From: Humibacillus xanthopallidus
GTDB lineage: Bacteria; Actinomycetota; Actinomycetes; Actinomycetales; Dermatophilaceae
DNA: 64,000 nucleotides
Direction of reading: 5' to 3'
NCBI RefSeq assembly: GCF_006717145.1
Contig: NZ_VFQF01000001.1
Coordinates: 2,108,001 to 2,172,000, forward strand
The position numbers were made by a program, and so were the translations under genes. A model generated the notes under the pieces. The model saw only the letters and a program-made list of their open reading frames with translations, did no database searches and was not told where the DNA came from. Each line of letters starts with the position of its first letter. Positions within the stretch are counted from its first letter, which is position 1. Of the stretch, positions 44,992-53,768 are shown piece after piece.

Positions 44992-47012
44992 GACGCCCCC
45001 GCCGAGGCCGGGATGGCTCGGGCGTCGGCCGGCCTGCTCTCGTGCCGTGCCGGGCCCCGGAGGTAGAGCAGGGCGCGCTCGCGCGCGGCCCGCCGGCCGT
45101 CGCCGCGCAGCAGGGCCGCGCGAACCACCGAGCCGGCGACGTTGCCCGCGCGGCTCACCTGCCACCCGAGTGCGCCGAAGTGCTTGCGGAGGTAGATCTC
45201 GTGGGCCGCGAGGAAGTGGCCCTCGCGGCGGGCGTCGTCGGTGCTCGTCGCGGCGCCCTCGTGCTCGACGTGGACGTCGTCGACGACGCGGTGCCGCCAC
45301 CCGAGACGGGTCGCCCGGTAGGCCCAGTCCGTCTCCTCCGAGTAGAGGAAGAAGCGCTCGTCGTCGAAGGGCCCGACCTGCTCGAGCGCCTCCTGCCGGA
45401 GCAGCAGCACCGAGCCGATGACGTAGGAGCTGTGACGCAGCCTGCCGAGGCCGGCGGCGTCGACCCAGGTGCCCAACGGCGTGGGGAAGGGCCAGGTGAC
45501 CCGGGACGGCCGTCCGGCAGCGTCGAACTGTGCTGGACCCACACTGGCCAGCCTGCCGTCGGCGGCGAGCGCCGTGCGCAACGTCTCGATGGCTGACCGG
45601 TCGATGACCGCGTCGGGGTTGACGAGCAGCACGTCGGCGCGTGGGTCGGCGCGGCGCAGCCCCTCGTTGACACCGGCGGCGAACCCGCCGTTGCGCCCCG
45701 GGTCGACATAGCGGGCCGTCGTCTGCTCGACAACAGCTCGCACGTCGGGCGAGGAGGAGTTGTCGACGACCGTGACGGAGAGCCCGTCGAGCGGGGCGAG
45801 GGCGCGCGCGAGGAGGGCCGGCTGGCCGTAGGCGACGACGACCACCTCGAGAGGACGCTCGGTGCGAGGCACATCGCCGGCGACCGGGCGGCCGTGGGCG
45901 GCCAAGCGATAGAGCCGTTCGTATGCCGTCGCGACCTGCTCCCACGAGCTCGCCTGCGCTCGGCGCTGCCCCTCCGCTATCAGCCGCGATCGAACGACCG
46001 CATCACCCGTGGCCTGCTGCAACGCCTTGGCCAGGGCCGCCGGGTCACCCTCCGGCACGACGAGGGCGGCACCGTCGACCGCCCCGGGGAGCGCACCGCT
46101 GTCGCTGACGACGACCGGGGTGCCGCAGGCCATCGCCTCGAGGGCCACCCGGCCGAACTGCTCGACCCAGCTCTGCGTCGTCAGCGACGGCACGACAAGG
46201 ACATCGAGGGCCCGGTAGAAGTCGGGGAGTGCCTCGGGCGCCAAGGGACCCACGAACTCGACGCGGTCGGCGATCCCCAGCCGGTCGGCGAGCGCAGCGA
46301 GCGCCGCCCGCTCCGGACCGTCACCGGCAATGCGGACGCGGACGGTCGCCTCGAGGGCCGCAGCCCGCAACAGGACGTCCACGCCCTTCGCGGGGTCGAG
46401 CCGGCCGGCATACCCCACGACGGGTCCACCGACCTGGCCTAGGCGGTCGCCCGCGTCACCGTCACGCCGCTCGGCCGCATCGGCGGTGGTGAAGACGGAC
46501 AGGTCGGTGCCGAGGTCGATCGTGCGGGCCCGGCCCGCGAAGCCCTTGCGCTCGGCGATGCGCGCCGCCGCGGCGTTGCAGGCGCTGATGCCGCGTGCCC
46601 CCCGCAGCGCGGCCCGCTCGACCCAGCGGAAGGGAACGGGGTAGCGCTTGTCGAGGTTCTGCGCCGTGTAGAGCACGTACGGGGCCCGCTGTCGACGCAG
46701 CCACCGCAGCAGGAGGATCTCGGCCGTCGCGAGGGCGAAGGGCTCCTCGTGGATGTCGATGACGTCGAGGGGCTCACCCAGCTCGGCCCACAGCGGCCTC
46801 GGGTCGTAGACGAACAGCGCGGGGTGGTGACCGAGGGTCGAGGCGCCGACGACGGCCTCTCCGGGTCGCGCTACGAGGGGCACCTCGCGGCCGCCCTCCT
46901 GCCACCGGGCTGCGGAGACGACGGTGACGTCGTGGCCGCGGCGGCGCAGCGCGCGCTCCCGCTCGCGCCACGAGTCGACGACGGCGCTGTGGGACACGCG
47001 AAGAACCCGCAT
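44988..47012 (-). CDS. Bifunctional glycosyltransferase (GT4-GT2 fusion)
   Basis: A 674-residue two-domain enzyme and the first gene of the seven-gene operon. Residues 1-380 form a GT-B GT4 domain: GPVVGYAGRLDPAKGVDVLL and the donor-site region SWVEQFGRVALEAMACGTPVV. Residues about 395-650 form a GT-A GT2 domain of the rhamnosyltransferase type: VVVAYGQ, VTVVDNSSSPDV, NPDAVID as the metal loop and FFLYSEETDWAYRATRLGW. The ATG at 47012 begins MRVLRVSHSAVVDSW; the frame to 48170 is antisense to the kinase gene. It may add two successive sugars. Confidence 0.88.
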   Translation of the reverse strand: MRVLRVSHSAVVDSWRERERALRRRGHDVTVVSAARWQEGGREVPLVARPGEAVVGASTLGHHPALFVYDPRPLWAELGEPLDVIDIHEEPFALATAEILLLRWLRRQRAPYVLYTAQNLDKRYPVPFRWVERAALRGARGISACNAAAARIAERKGFAGRARTIDLGTDLSVFTTADAAERRDGDAGDRLGQVGGPVVGYAGRLDPAKGVDVLLRAAALEATVRVRIAGDGPERAALAALADRLGIADRVEFVGPLAPEALPDFYRALDVLVVPSLTTQSWVEQFGRVALEAMACGTPVVVSDSGALPGAVDGAALVVPEGDPAALAKALQQATGDAVVRSRLIAEGQRRAQASSWEQVATAYERLYRLAAHGRPVAGDVPRTERPLEVVVVAYGQPALLARALAPLDGLSVTVVDNSSSPDVRAVVEQTTARYVDPGRNGGFAAGVNEGLRRADPRADVLLVNPDAVIDRSAIETLRTALAADGRLASVGPAQFDAAGRPSRVTWPFPTPLGTWVDAAGLGRLRHSSYVIGSVLLLRQEALEQVGPFDDERFFLYSEETDWAYRATRLGWRHRVVDDVHVEHEGAATSTDDARREGHFLAAHEIYLRKHFGALGWQVSRAGNVAGSVVRAALLRGDGRRAARERALLYLRGPARHESRPADARAIPASAGAS

Positions 47013-47153
47013 GCGCCACCCACCCCGCTCTCGCTCTGTCCCGGCCCGGTCTGTCGTGTGACCCCGCTGCCCACGATGTCTCGGACCCGGCACAACCCCC
47101 TCGATCCTATGGGAGGATGCTCGCACGTACTGTCGAGTTGGGCCGGGGGCAAG

Positions 47154-48575
47154 GTGACGTTCCGGGAGTTCCTCAACGTTCTGGTGGCACGTTGGCGGAT
47201 CATCGCACTGACACTCCTCACGGTGATCGCGGCAACGGCTGTCCAGACGATGCTGACCCCTGCCGTCTACACGGCAAGCGCGAAGATCTACCTCTCGGCC
47301 ACTCAGCCCGCCAACGCGAACGGGCAGAGGGCCGGGCTCTACGCCATCGGCGCCAACGACCTGGCGACCTACGTCGAGGTCCTCTCGGCCCCGGCTGTGC
47401 AGGAGCCGCTGCGCCAAACCCTGGGGCTGCCCCCGGGCGCACCCCTCAACGTCTCGGCGGACGTCTCCCAGACCTCCAACATGATGACGATCACCGCGAC
47501 CGACGGGGACCCGGCCACCGCCGCGGCCATCGCCAACGCCGCCGGCCCGATCCTCGCCGACGTGGCGACGAAGAAGTTCGCGCCCCTCCTGGCTGCGAAC
47601 GGCCAGGCCGTTCAGTCCCAGGTCATCGCCGCTGCCGGTGTGCCCGGAGCGCCGACGTCGCCCAACGCCAAGCGCAACCTCATGCTCGGTGGCCTCCTCG
47701 GCCTCGCGCTCGGGATAGGCCTCGCCCTGCTCGTGCACTCGCTCGACACGAAGGTGCGCAGCGAGGACGACATCAAGGCCCTGTCGAAGCGGCCACTCCT
47801 CGGCGACATCCCCATCGTGAAGAACCCCCGCGACGGCCTGCTCACCATCGAGAGCGACCCGCACGGTCGACATGCGGAGTCCATCCGGCGCCTGCGCACC
47901 AACATGCTCTTCGTCGACGTCACGACGGGAGCGCACTCCTTCGTCGTCACCTCGTCGGTGCCGGGTGAGGGCAAGACGACGACGACGATCAACCTCGCGA
48001 TGGCGATGGCCGACGCCGGCTCCAAGGTGCTGCTCATCGACGGCGACCTGCGCAACCCGTCCGTCGCCTCGACGATGGGCCTCGACGGCTCCTTCGGCCT
48101 GACGACCCTGCTCCTCGGGCAGGCCGACCCTGCCGACGTCATCCAGCGCTGGCGCGAGAGCACCCTGCACGTGCTCCCGGCCGGGCCGGTGCCGCCGAAC
48201 CCCTCAGAGCTGCTCGGGTCCGAGCCCATGGAGACGCTCTTCGGCAAGCTCTCGCACGACTTCGACTTCATTCTCGTCGACAGCCCCCCGGTGGTCCCGG
48301 TCATCGATGCGGTGCTCATCAACAAGCTGACGCACGGCCTCATCATGGTCGTCGCCGCCGACCGCACCCGCAAGCGTGACCTGGCGAGCGCCGTCCACTC
48401 GCTCGAGACGGTCGATGCGCCCGTCGCCGGCTTCGCGCTCAACATGGCGCCCGCGACCTCGACCGCCCACCGCTACGGCTACTACGGCCAGAACCGCGCG
48501 GTGGGCACGAAGCTCTCGCGCAGCGAGCGCAGGGCACGCGACGCGCGCGGGCGAAGGGCAGAGGGCCGAGCCTGA
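47154..48575 (+). CDS. Wzz-type chain-length regulator / bacterial tyrosine kinase
   Basis: A 473-residue fusion controlling polysaccharide chain length and export. The N-terminal Wzz part has two membrane helices (about 15-34 and 177-196) around an extracytoplasmic domain. The C-terminal BY-kinase has Walker A SSVPGEGKTTTT (267-278), Walker A' VLLIDGDLR (292-300) and Walker B FILVDSPP, and ends with a small tyrosine cluster (YGYYG) for autophosphorylation. The GTG at 47154 follows GGGGGCAAG; an in-frame ATG at 47109 is an alternative start. It is divergent from the GT4-GT2 operon, 142 bases apart, so both probably share a control region. Confidence 0.9.
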   Translation: MTFREFLNVLVARWRIIALTLLTVIAATAVQTMLTPAVYTASAKIYLSATQPANANGQRAGLYAIGANDLATYVEVLSAPAVQEPLRQTLGLPPGAPLNVSADVSQTSNMMTITATDGDPATAAAIANAAGPILADVATKKFAPLLAANGQAVQSQVIAAAGVPGAPTSPNAKRNLMLGGLLGLALGIGLALLVHSLDTKVRSEDDIKALSKRPLLGDIPIVKNPRDGLLTIESDPHGRHAESIRRLRTNMLFVDVTTGAHSFVVTSSVPGEGKTTTTINLAMAMADAGSKVLLIDGDLRNPSVASTMGLDGSFGLTTLLLGQADPADVIQRWRESTLHVLPAGPVPPNPSELLGSEPMETLFGKLSHDFDFILVDSPPVVPVIDAVLINKLTHGLIMVVAADRTRKRDLASAVHSLETVDAPVAGFALNMAPATSTAHRYGYYGQNRAVGTKLSRSERRARDARGRRAEGRA

Positions 48576-48642
48576 CCGGCGCCGCCGCGCCGCCTCCGGG
48601 CGCGGCCCTGCCCCATGTGACCTCGGGCTCCTCAGGCCGCCC

Positions 48643-48930
48643 TCAGGTGGCTCGGGGCGCGTCGGCCTCGTCGAGCAGCCCATCGCCGCAGAGCGCGTGC
48701 ACGAAGGCGAGGGCGTCGGCGGCGATGCCCGACGCGGGCACGTCGAAGGCATCGGCCACCCGGTCGATCCACCCGTCTCCGGGGCCCTCGGTCGCCTCGG
48801 CCCAGATGATGGCTCCCGCCCCGTCGAGCACGAGGATCGGCCCGGCCGGCAGTCTCGCGACGAAGACGGTCGCACCGTCGCGGCTCACCGTCACCCCGAC
48901 GTCCGCCGCGGGGCGGAAGGCCGGCGTCAC
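48643..48930 (-). CDS. PqqD-like small protein (second copy)
   Basis: A 95-residue protein resembling PqqD-family proteins: a beta-rich start (GVTVSRDGATVFVARLPAGPILVLDG), then AGAIIWAEATEG and a helical half ending LCGDGLLDE. It overlaps the upstream nucleotidyltransferase-like gene by GTGA. It is convergent with the BY-kinase, 67 bases away. It is only distantly like the other PqqD-like protein at 39188-39487. In other bacteria such proteins sit next to nucleotidyltransferases in exopolysaccharide loci; their client is unknown. Confidence 0.7.
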   Translation of the reverse strand: MTPAFRPAADVGVTVSRDGATVFVARLPAGPILVLDGAGAIIWAEATEGPGDGWIDRVADAFDVPASGIAADALAFVHALCGDGLLDEADAPRAT

Positions 48931-49829
48931 CGGGTCCTCCCCTGCCGCGGCGCGCGCCTCCGTGAGATCTGCTCGCGCGCACCGCGCAGCGGGCGGTCGA
49001 AGAACTCGACGACCACCTCACGCCGCGAGACGGGCCGGCCGCGCACGATGGTGAGGTGCTCGACGTTGACGAGCACAGAGCGCCCGGCGACGAGGGCCTT
49101 GGCGCGCAGTCCCCGCGCGGCGCGCAGCCGAGCGCGCCACTCCTCCATCCGCGTGCCCCCGCGGGCCGCCACGCGCCAGAGGTCGTATGCCGGGTCGTCG
49201 CGATGGTCGTCGAGCTCGCCGAGGATGACGGAGAAGCCCAAGCGGGCATCGAGCCGGTCGACCCAGTGCAGGACCTGACGACGCTCGTCGTCGGTGGCCC
49301 GAGTCCACAGGAAGTCAACGTCTCGGGCCGCCTTGGGGTCCGCGCCGCCGCGCGCCGCGTGGAGCAGCAGCAGGGCCGCCTGGGCACCGCGCGCCGGCAC
49401 GGCACAGGCGAGCCCCCCGAGCGTCGTCGTGCGCCGCTCGGACCAGAGCGTCGTGAAGGCCGCCTCCGGGGTCGGGCCGGCACCGGGATAGAGGCGGTGC
49501 AGGTCGAGCAGGCCGAAGTCGTGGTGCCGCAGCGTGGCCGAGTGCTCGAAGGAGGAGCCGTAGGCGAAGGAGTTGATGAGCTCCCACCCGTGCTGCCGCA
49601 GCTCGGTCAGGACCCGGCTGACGTGCGCCGGTCGCACGAGCACGTCGGCGTCGGAGAAGCCCCGGTCCGGCACGAGCGTGGGGTCGAGGGCGGCGCCCTT
49701 GACGTGCAGGAGGTCGGCGCCGCACCGGTCGGCGATCCACTGCACGGAGGCATGGGCGAAGCCGATCCGCACCTCCAGAGGCACCGTCGCCCCCGCCGCG
49801 GGGACCTCGGCGACCTCACGGGCTGCCAT
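48927..49829 (-). CDS. Nucleotidyltransferase-like family protein
   Basis: A 300-residue protein of the putative nucleotidyltransferase group found in polysaccharide loci. The active-site-like stretch is LLHVKGAALDP followed by DRGFSDADVLVRP with two acidic residues, then HDFGLLDLHRLYPG and HAARGGADPKAARDVDFLW. The ATG at 49829 has a G-rich stretch upstream; an ATG at 49844 is possible and would add five residues. It is coupled by GTGA to the PqqD-like gene and divergent from the PAP2 gene, 68 bases apart. Substrate unknown. Confidence 0.72.
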   Translation of the reverse strand: MAAREVAEVPAAGATVPLEVRIGFAHASVQWIADRCGADLLHVKGAALDPTLVPDRGFSDADVLVRPAHVSRVLTELRQHGWELINSFAYGSSFEHSATLRHHDFGLLDLHRLYPGAGPTPEAAFTTLWSERRTTTLGGLACAVPARGAQAALLLLHAARGGADPKAARDVDFLWTRATDDERRQVLHWVDRLDARLGFSVILGELDDHRDDPAYDLWRVAARGGTRMEEWRARLRAARGLRAKALVAGRSVLVNVEHLTIVRGRPVSRREVVVEFFDRPLRGAREQISRRRAPRQGRTR

Positions 49830-49897
49830 CGAGCGAACCCCCATAGACTGCAAACGGACTGGTTGACCGCACCTTAACAGCACCTCGGGAGGCGCAC

Positions 49898-50524
49898 GTG
49901 TCGCTGCGCACTCGCCTGCAGTGGGCCCTCGCGGGGGTGGTGCTCGCCCTGCTCTTCCTCGCCACCGCGTGGCTGACCCTGCGCACCGGCACCGGAGCGC
50001 GCCTCGACGCCGACGTGCGTGACACGGTGCTCAACTCCATCGACGAACGCATCCGCCAGGACCTCTCCACCCTCGCGCGGCCGCTCGTCATCGTCGTGCT
50101 CGGACCGCTCGTGGCGGTGCTCGTGCTCCTCGCGCTCGTGCGGGGGGCGTGGCGCAGGGCGATAGCCGGCGTCCTCGTGCCGACCGTCTCGACCGCGCTG
50201 GCGCTGTGGCTGCGCCAGGCAGACCCGTTCCACACCGGGCAGACGGCCTTCCCGTCCAACCACGCGGCGGCCGGCCTCAGCCTCGTCGTCGCGGTCATGA
50301 TCGTCTGGCCGACCCGCGTCAACCGCTGGGGGGTCTTCGCGGGTGCGGTCGCGGCCCTTGCGGTCGGCCTGGGCAACGTGTCCTGGTATGCGCACCAGCC
50401 GCGCGACGTCGTGGGCAGCGCCCTGCTGGTCGGGTGCGTGACCGCCTTCGTCGTGGCGCTCCTCGGGGGCGACACCCCCAACCTCACCGACGACGTCGGG
50501 CGGCGACGGCCCTCAGACGACTGA
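49898..50524 (+). CDS. PAP2-family membrane phosphatase
   Basis: A 208-residue membrane protein with five to six helices and the phosphatase motifs FPSNHAAAG and WYAHQPRDVVGSALL, with the two catalytic histidines; the first motif (KxxxxxxRP) is weak, reading LRQADPFH. It may dephosphorylate undecaprenyl diphosphate and so recycle the lipid carrier used by this locus. The GTG start at 49898 follows GGGAGG. Its last 12 bases overlap the convergent GT4 gene. Confidence 0.85.
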   Translation: MSLRTRLQWALAGVVLALLFLATAWLTLRTGTGARLDADVRDTVLNSIDERIRQDLSTLARPLVIVVLGPLVAVLVLLALVRGAWRRAIAGVLVPTVSTALALWLRQADPFHTGQTAFPSNHAAAGLSLVVAVMIVWPTRVNRWGVFAGAVAALAVGLGNVSWYAHQPRDVVGSALLVGCVTAFVVALLGGDTPNLTDDVGRRRPSDD

Positions 50525-51568
50525 GCGCCACACCCTGGCGTGCCCCTCCGCGCTCGCCTCCCACGTGAACCGCCGCGAGCGCTGCCGCCCGCGCGCCACC
50601 ATGGCCTCGACGTCGCTCCCTCCCGCGAGCACGTCGAGAATCCCCTCGGCGAGGGCGGCTCCGCAGGGCTCGACGAGCAGGCCGCCGTCGCCGACGACCT
50701 CCGGCAGCGACGACCGGTTCGCCGCGACGACCGGCACTCCTGCGGCCATGCCCTCGAGGGCCGGCAGACCGAACCCCTCGACGAGCGAGGGCACGACGAC
50801 GACGGCGGCGGCGGCGTACAGCCCGGGCAGCACGGCGTCGGGCAGCCGGCCGACGAGCCGCACCCCGGGCAGTGACGCGAAGAGCGCGGTGCGCCGCGGG
50901 TGCGGCGGACCGGCGAGCACCAGAGTCGTGTCGGGCCGTGCGGCGTGCACTCGTGGCCACGCGTCCGCGAGCGCCGCGAGATTCTTGCGCTCCGAGGCGC
51001 CGCCGGCGGCGAGCACGAAGGGGGTCGGCACGCCGAGGTCCTCGAGCACGTCAGCTCCGAGGGGGGCTGCGTCGAAGAAGCGCTGCTCGACGCCGTTGGG
51101 CACGACGACAGGCGTGTCGAGGCCGAGCAGGTCGACGGCCTCCGACGCGGTGAACTCGGAGACGCAAATGACCGCGGCCGCCCGCCTCAGCTCGGCTGCG
51201 GCCGCCGCCACGGGCGGGGACTCATCGGGGTAGCGCCAGGCGACGACGTCGTGGAGGGTGACGACCTCGTGCGGCGAGGGTGGCAGCTCGAGCGACATCC
51301 GGTGCACGAGGTCGGCGCGGCCGTAGGCCACGCGTCCGGCAGCGGCACGCACGCGCTCGGAGGCGGCCGACAGCGGACCCATCGGCATCCGACGGGTTCC
51401 GGACAGACTCGAGCGCAACGATCGGACGACCACTCGCCGCAGTCTCCAGGCCTCGCCCGGCGCGATGGTCTGCAGCGCAGCCGGGGCGCGTTCGATGACG
51501 TGCCGCTCGTAGGCCTGCGCTCCCATCGGCACGGCCGTGGCGATGGAGGCGATGCTGAGCCGGGGCAA
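50513..51568 (-). CDS. Glycosyltransferase family 4
   Basis: A 351-residue GT-B enzyme. Seen: HDVVAWRYPDESP in the first domain, the hinge VVPNGVEQRFF, VLAAGGASERKNLAAL for the donor domain and the site PSLVEGFGLPALEGMAAGVPVV (E-x7-E). I place the start at TTG 51568, preceded by AGGAG five bases away; the frame runs on to 51838 but that part is antisense to the next gene. It resembles mannosyltransferases of the WbdA/B group, but the sugar is not certain. Confidence 0.85.
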   Translation of the reverse strand: MPRLSIASIATAVPMGAQAYERHVIERAPAALQTIAPGEAWRLRRVVVRSLRSSLSGTRRMPMGPLSAASERVRAAAGRVAYGRADLVHRMSLELPPSPHEVVTLHDVVAWRYPDESPPVAAAAAELRRAAAVICVSEFTASEAVDLLGLDTPVVVPNGVEQRFFDAAPLGADVLEDLGVPTPFVLAAGGASERKNLAALADAWPRVHAARPDTTLVLAGPPHPRRTALFASLPGVRLVGRLPDAVLPGLYAAAAVVVVPSLVEGFGLPALEGMAAGVPVVAANRSSLPEVVGDGGLLVEPCGAALAEGILDVLAGGSDVEAMVARGRQRSRRFTWEASAEGHARVWRSVV

Positions 51569-51658
51569 GCGAGCTCCTGAAGTCGGGGAGGTGTCCCACG
51601 CATCGTAGGGTGAGACGGCACCGCGCCCGGTCGCGTGTCGGTGCGGAAGGATCTCCTC

Positions 51659-52828
51659 GTGCCCGCACGCGTCGCTCTCGTCGCCTCGTCCTACCATCCC
51701 TACCTCGGTGGGGTGGAGTCGCACGTGCGTCACGTCGCGAACGAACTGCGGGCGGGCGGCACCGAGGTCGAGGTGTGGACCGTCGACCGCGGCGAGCACC
51801 TGGGCACGACGGAGCTCGACGGTGTCCGCGTGCGCCACTTGCCGACCCCCATGCCCGCCCGTAGCGTCGGCGCGCTGGCCCGCTTCGCGGTGGCCGCGCC
51901 CGGCGCCTGGCGCGCGTGGCGGCGGGCCTACCGCTCGTTACGTCCTGAGGTGCTGCACGTGCAGTGCTTCGGCCCCAACGGCGTGTATGCCGCCGCGCTG
52001 AGCCGGCGCACCCGGACTCCTCTCGTGCTGTCCTCCCACGGCGAGACTTTGGCCGATGACCACGACGCCTTCGGCACCTCGGCGCTGCTTCGGCGGGGCC
52101 TGCGCGAGGCAGTGTCGGCCGCGAGGGTGACCACCGCGTGCTCGACCTGGGTTCTCGACGACCTGCGCGACCGATTCGGTCTCGTCGACGGTGTCGTCGT
52201 GCCCAACGGAGTGGGGCCGGCGCCCGCCGACCCTCCCTCGTCGCCCCGCGACGCCCTCGGGCTCGCCGCAGACGCACAGGTCGTCTTCGCGGTCGGTCGG
52301 CTCGAGCGGATGAAGGGCTTCGACCTGCTCGTCGACGCCGTGGCGGCGATGGCGGACCCCGATGTGACCCTCGTCCTGGGCGGCTCCGGCTCGCAGAGAG
52401 ATGCATTGGAGGCACAGGCCCGCCACCTCGGACTGGGCAGCCGGGTCCGTCTCGTCGGGCCGCTCGACGAGGCCGGCGTCGACGCGTGGATGCGCGCCGC
52501 ACAGGTGGTGGCGGTGCCGAGCCGCCGCGAGGCGTTCGGCATCGTGGCACTCGAGGCATGGCGTGCGGGCACCCCTCTCGTGGCGACGAGCCTGGGTGGT
52601 CCGTCCGGCTTCGTGGAGTCCGGCGTCGACGGCCTACTCGTCGACCCGCGTGACACGGAGGCGCTCACGGTCGCGCTGCGCACCGTCCTCGACGACCCCG
52701 CACTGGCGGGCTCGCTCGGAGCGGCCGGTCGGCGCGCCGTCGGGGCTTATACCTGGACCCGCGTCGCCGAGGACTACGGCTCCATCTATGCCCGAGTGAC
52801 AGAGCCGCGCCCTACGCCACCCCGGTAG
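51659..52828 (+). CDS. Glycosyltransferase family 4
   Basis: A 389-residue GT-B enzyme. It has the acceptor-side loop SYHPYLGGVESHVRHVANEL, typical of PimA/PimB-like enzymes, the hinge VVVPNGVGPAP, VVFAVGRLERMKGFDLLVDAV and the site PSRREAFGIVALEAWRAGTPLV. GTG 51659 is chosen for AAGGA upstream; GTG 51635 is possible. Divergent from the preceding GT4 gene, 90 bases apart, and overlapping the next gene's end by 17 bases tail to tail. Confidence 0.87.
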   Translation: MPARVALVASSYHPYLGGVESHVRHVANELRAGGTEVEVWTVDRGEHLGTTELDGVRVRHLPTPMPARSVGALARFAVAAPGAWRAWRRAYRSLRPEVLHVQCFGPNGVYAAALSRRTRTPLVLSSHGETLADDHDAFGTSALLRRGLREAVSAARVTTACSTWVLDDLRDRFGLVDGVVVPNGVGPAPADPPSSPRDALGLAADAQVVFAVGRLERMKGFDLLVDAVAAMADPDVTLVLGGSGSQRDALEAQARHLGLGSRVRLVGPLDEAGVDAWMRAAQVVAVPSRREAFGIVALEAWRAGTPLVATSLGGPSGFVESGVDGLLVDPRDTEALTVALRTVLDDPALAGSLGAAGRRAVGAYTWTRVAEDYGSIYARVTEPRPTPPR

Positions 52829-53765
52829 ACCGGTCCAGGGCGTCCAGAAGCTCTGCACTGCGGTCGGGATCCACCTTGCGGCAGAAGGGAGAGGTCGATG
52901 CGCGGATGTCAGCGAGGTCGTCCACGGTCATGGTGCGAGTCTCGTCCTTGTCCGGCTCCCAGACGCAGTAGGACGTTGGCACCGACACCGTCGGAGGCTG
53001 AACTCGCGCGAGAACGGTCTGGATCGCGGACTCGTCCGGGATGATCGAGTGCTCGTACCTGCGACGGAGCTCGCTGCCCTCGGTCAGCTCCTCGAGCACG
53101 GTCGCGAGCAGGCGCCGGTCCATGGCGAGCCACTGTGAGCCCATGTAGACGGCACCCCGGTCGCGGCGTCGGCGGGGACTCTCGAGGCGTCGCAGCCCGA
53201 CGTAGGCGCCACGGCCCCGCGACACGTTGCGCAGCGAGAGCACAGGCTCGGTCCGGTGCGCCACCGCCCACATCACCTTCGCCGAGCGGTCCTCGGCGCG
53301 CAGCGCACCGTCGATGGGCCTGGCCCGGAACCAGCGGTATGCGTAGCGGGTGAGGTTGTCGTCTCCGCTGCCCTGCCGGCGACCCCACGCGGGCGTGTAG
53401 ACCAGCGGCGTCGCGGTGCCCTGCCAGCCCCCGCCCGCCGCACGCAGCTCCGACTCCCATTCCAGAAGGGGCCGCGCCGGGTAGCACTGGCCGGACAGCA
53501 CCACCACCAGGTCAGGATCGACGGTGTCCCGCGCCCACTGCATCGCCTCGAGCGTCACCGCCACGAGGTCCCAGGACCCCCAGTCCGAACGCCGCCCGTG
53601 GGCTCGAGAGTGCACGCGCTCGACCTCCAGCGACGGAAGGGCGCCACGGCGCGCGTCGTGGGTGACGAAGACCGTCGCGTCCGGACTCGACGACAGGATC
53701 GCCCGCGCGAGTCGTGGGATCTGTCCGCCCTCCCCATGGCTGAGGATGACGTAGGCAGCCGGCAT
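52812..53765 (-). CDS. Core-2/I-branching-like N-acetylglucosaminyltransferase (GT14)
   Basis: A 317-residue protein resembling the Branch family, beta-1,6-GlcNAc-transferase-like enzymes. Family landmarks are AYVILSHGEGGQIPRL at the start, VVLSGQCYPARPL, YMGSQWLAMDRRLL and PDESAIQTVL. There is no signal or membrane helix, so it would act inside the cell. It could add a branch to the glycan. It is in line with the GT2 gene upstream, separated by three bases, so these two are one unit. Confidence 0.78.
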   Translation of the reverse strand: MPAAYVILSHGEGGQIPRLARAILSSSPDATVFVTHDARRGALPSLEVERVHSRAHGRRSDWGSWDLVAVTLEAMQWARDTVDPDLVVVLSGQCYPARPLLEWESELRAAGGGWQGTATPLVYTPAWGRRQGSGDDNLTRYAYRWFRARPIDGALRAEDRSAKVMWAVAHRTEPVLSLRNVSRGRGAYVGLRRLESPRRRRDRGAVYMGSQWLAMDRRLLATVLEELTEGSELRRRYEHSIIPDESAIQTVLARVQPPTVSVPTSYCVWEPDKDETRTMTVDDLADIRASTSPFCRKVDPDRSAELLDALDRSTGVA

Positions 53766-53768
53766 GGG

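Noticed and set aside
47013-48170. Upstream extension of the GT4-GT2 fusion to 1060 codons
   Set aside because: The extra 386 codons are antisense to the BY-kinase gene and show no domain; the glycosyltransferase sequence begins at 47012.
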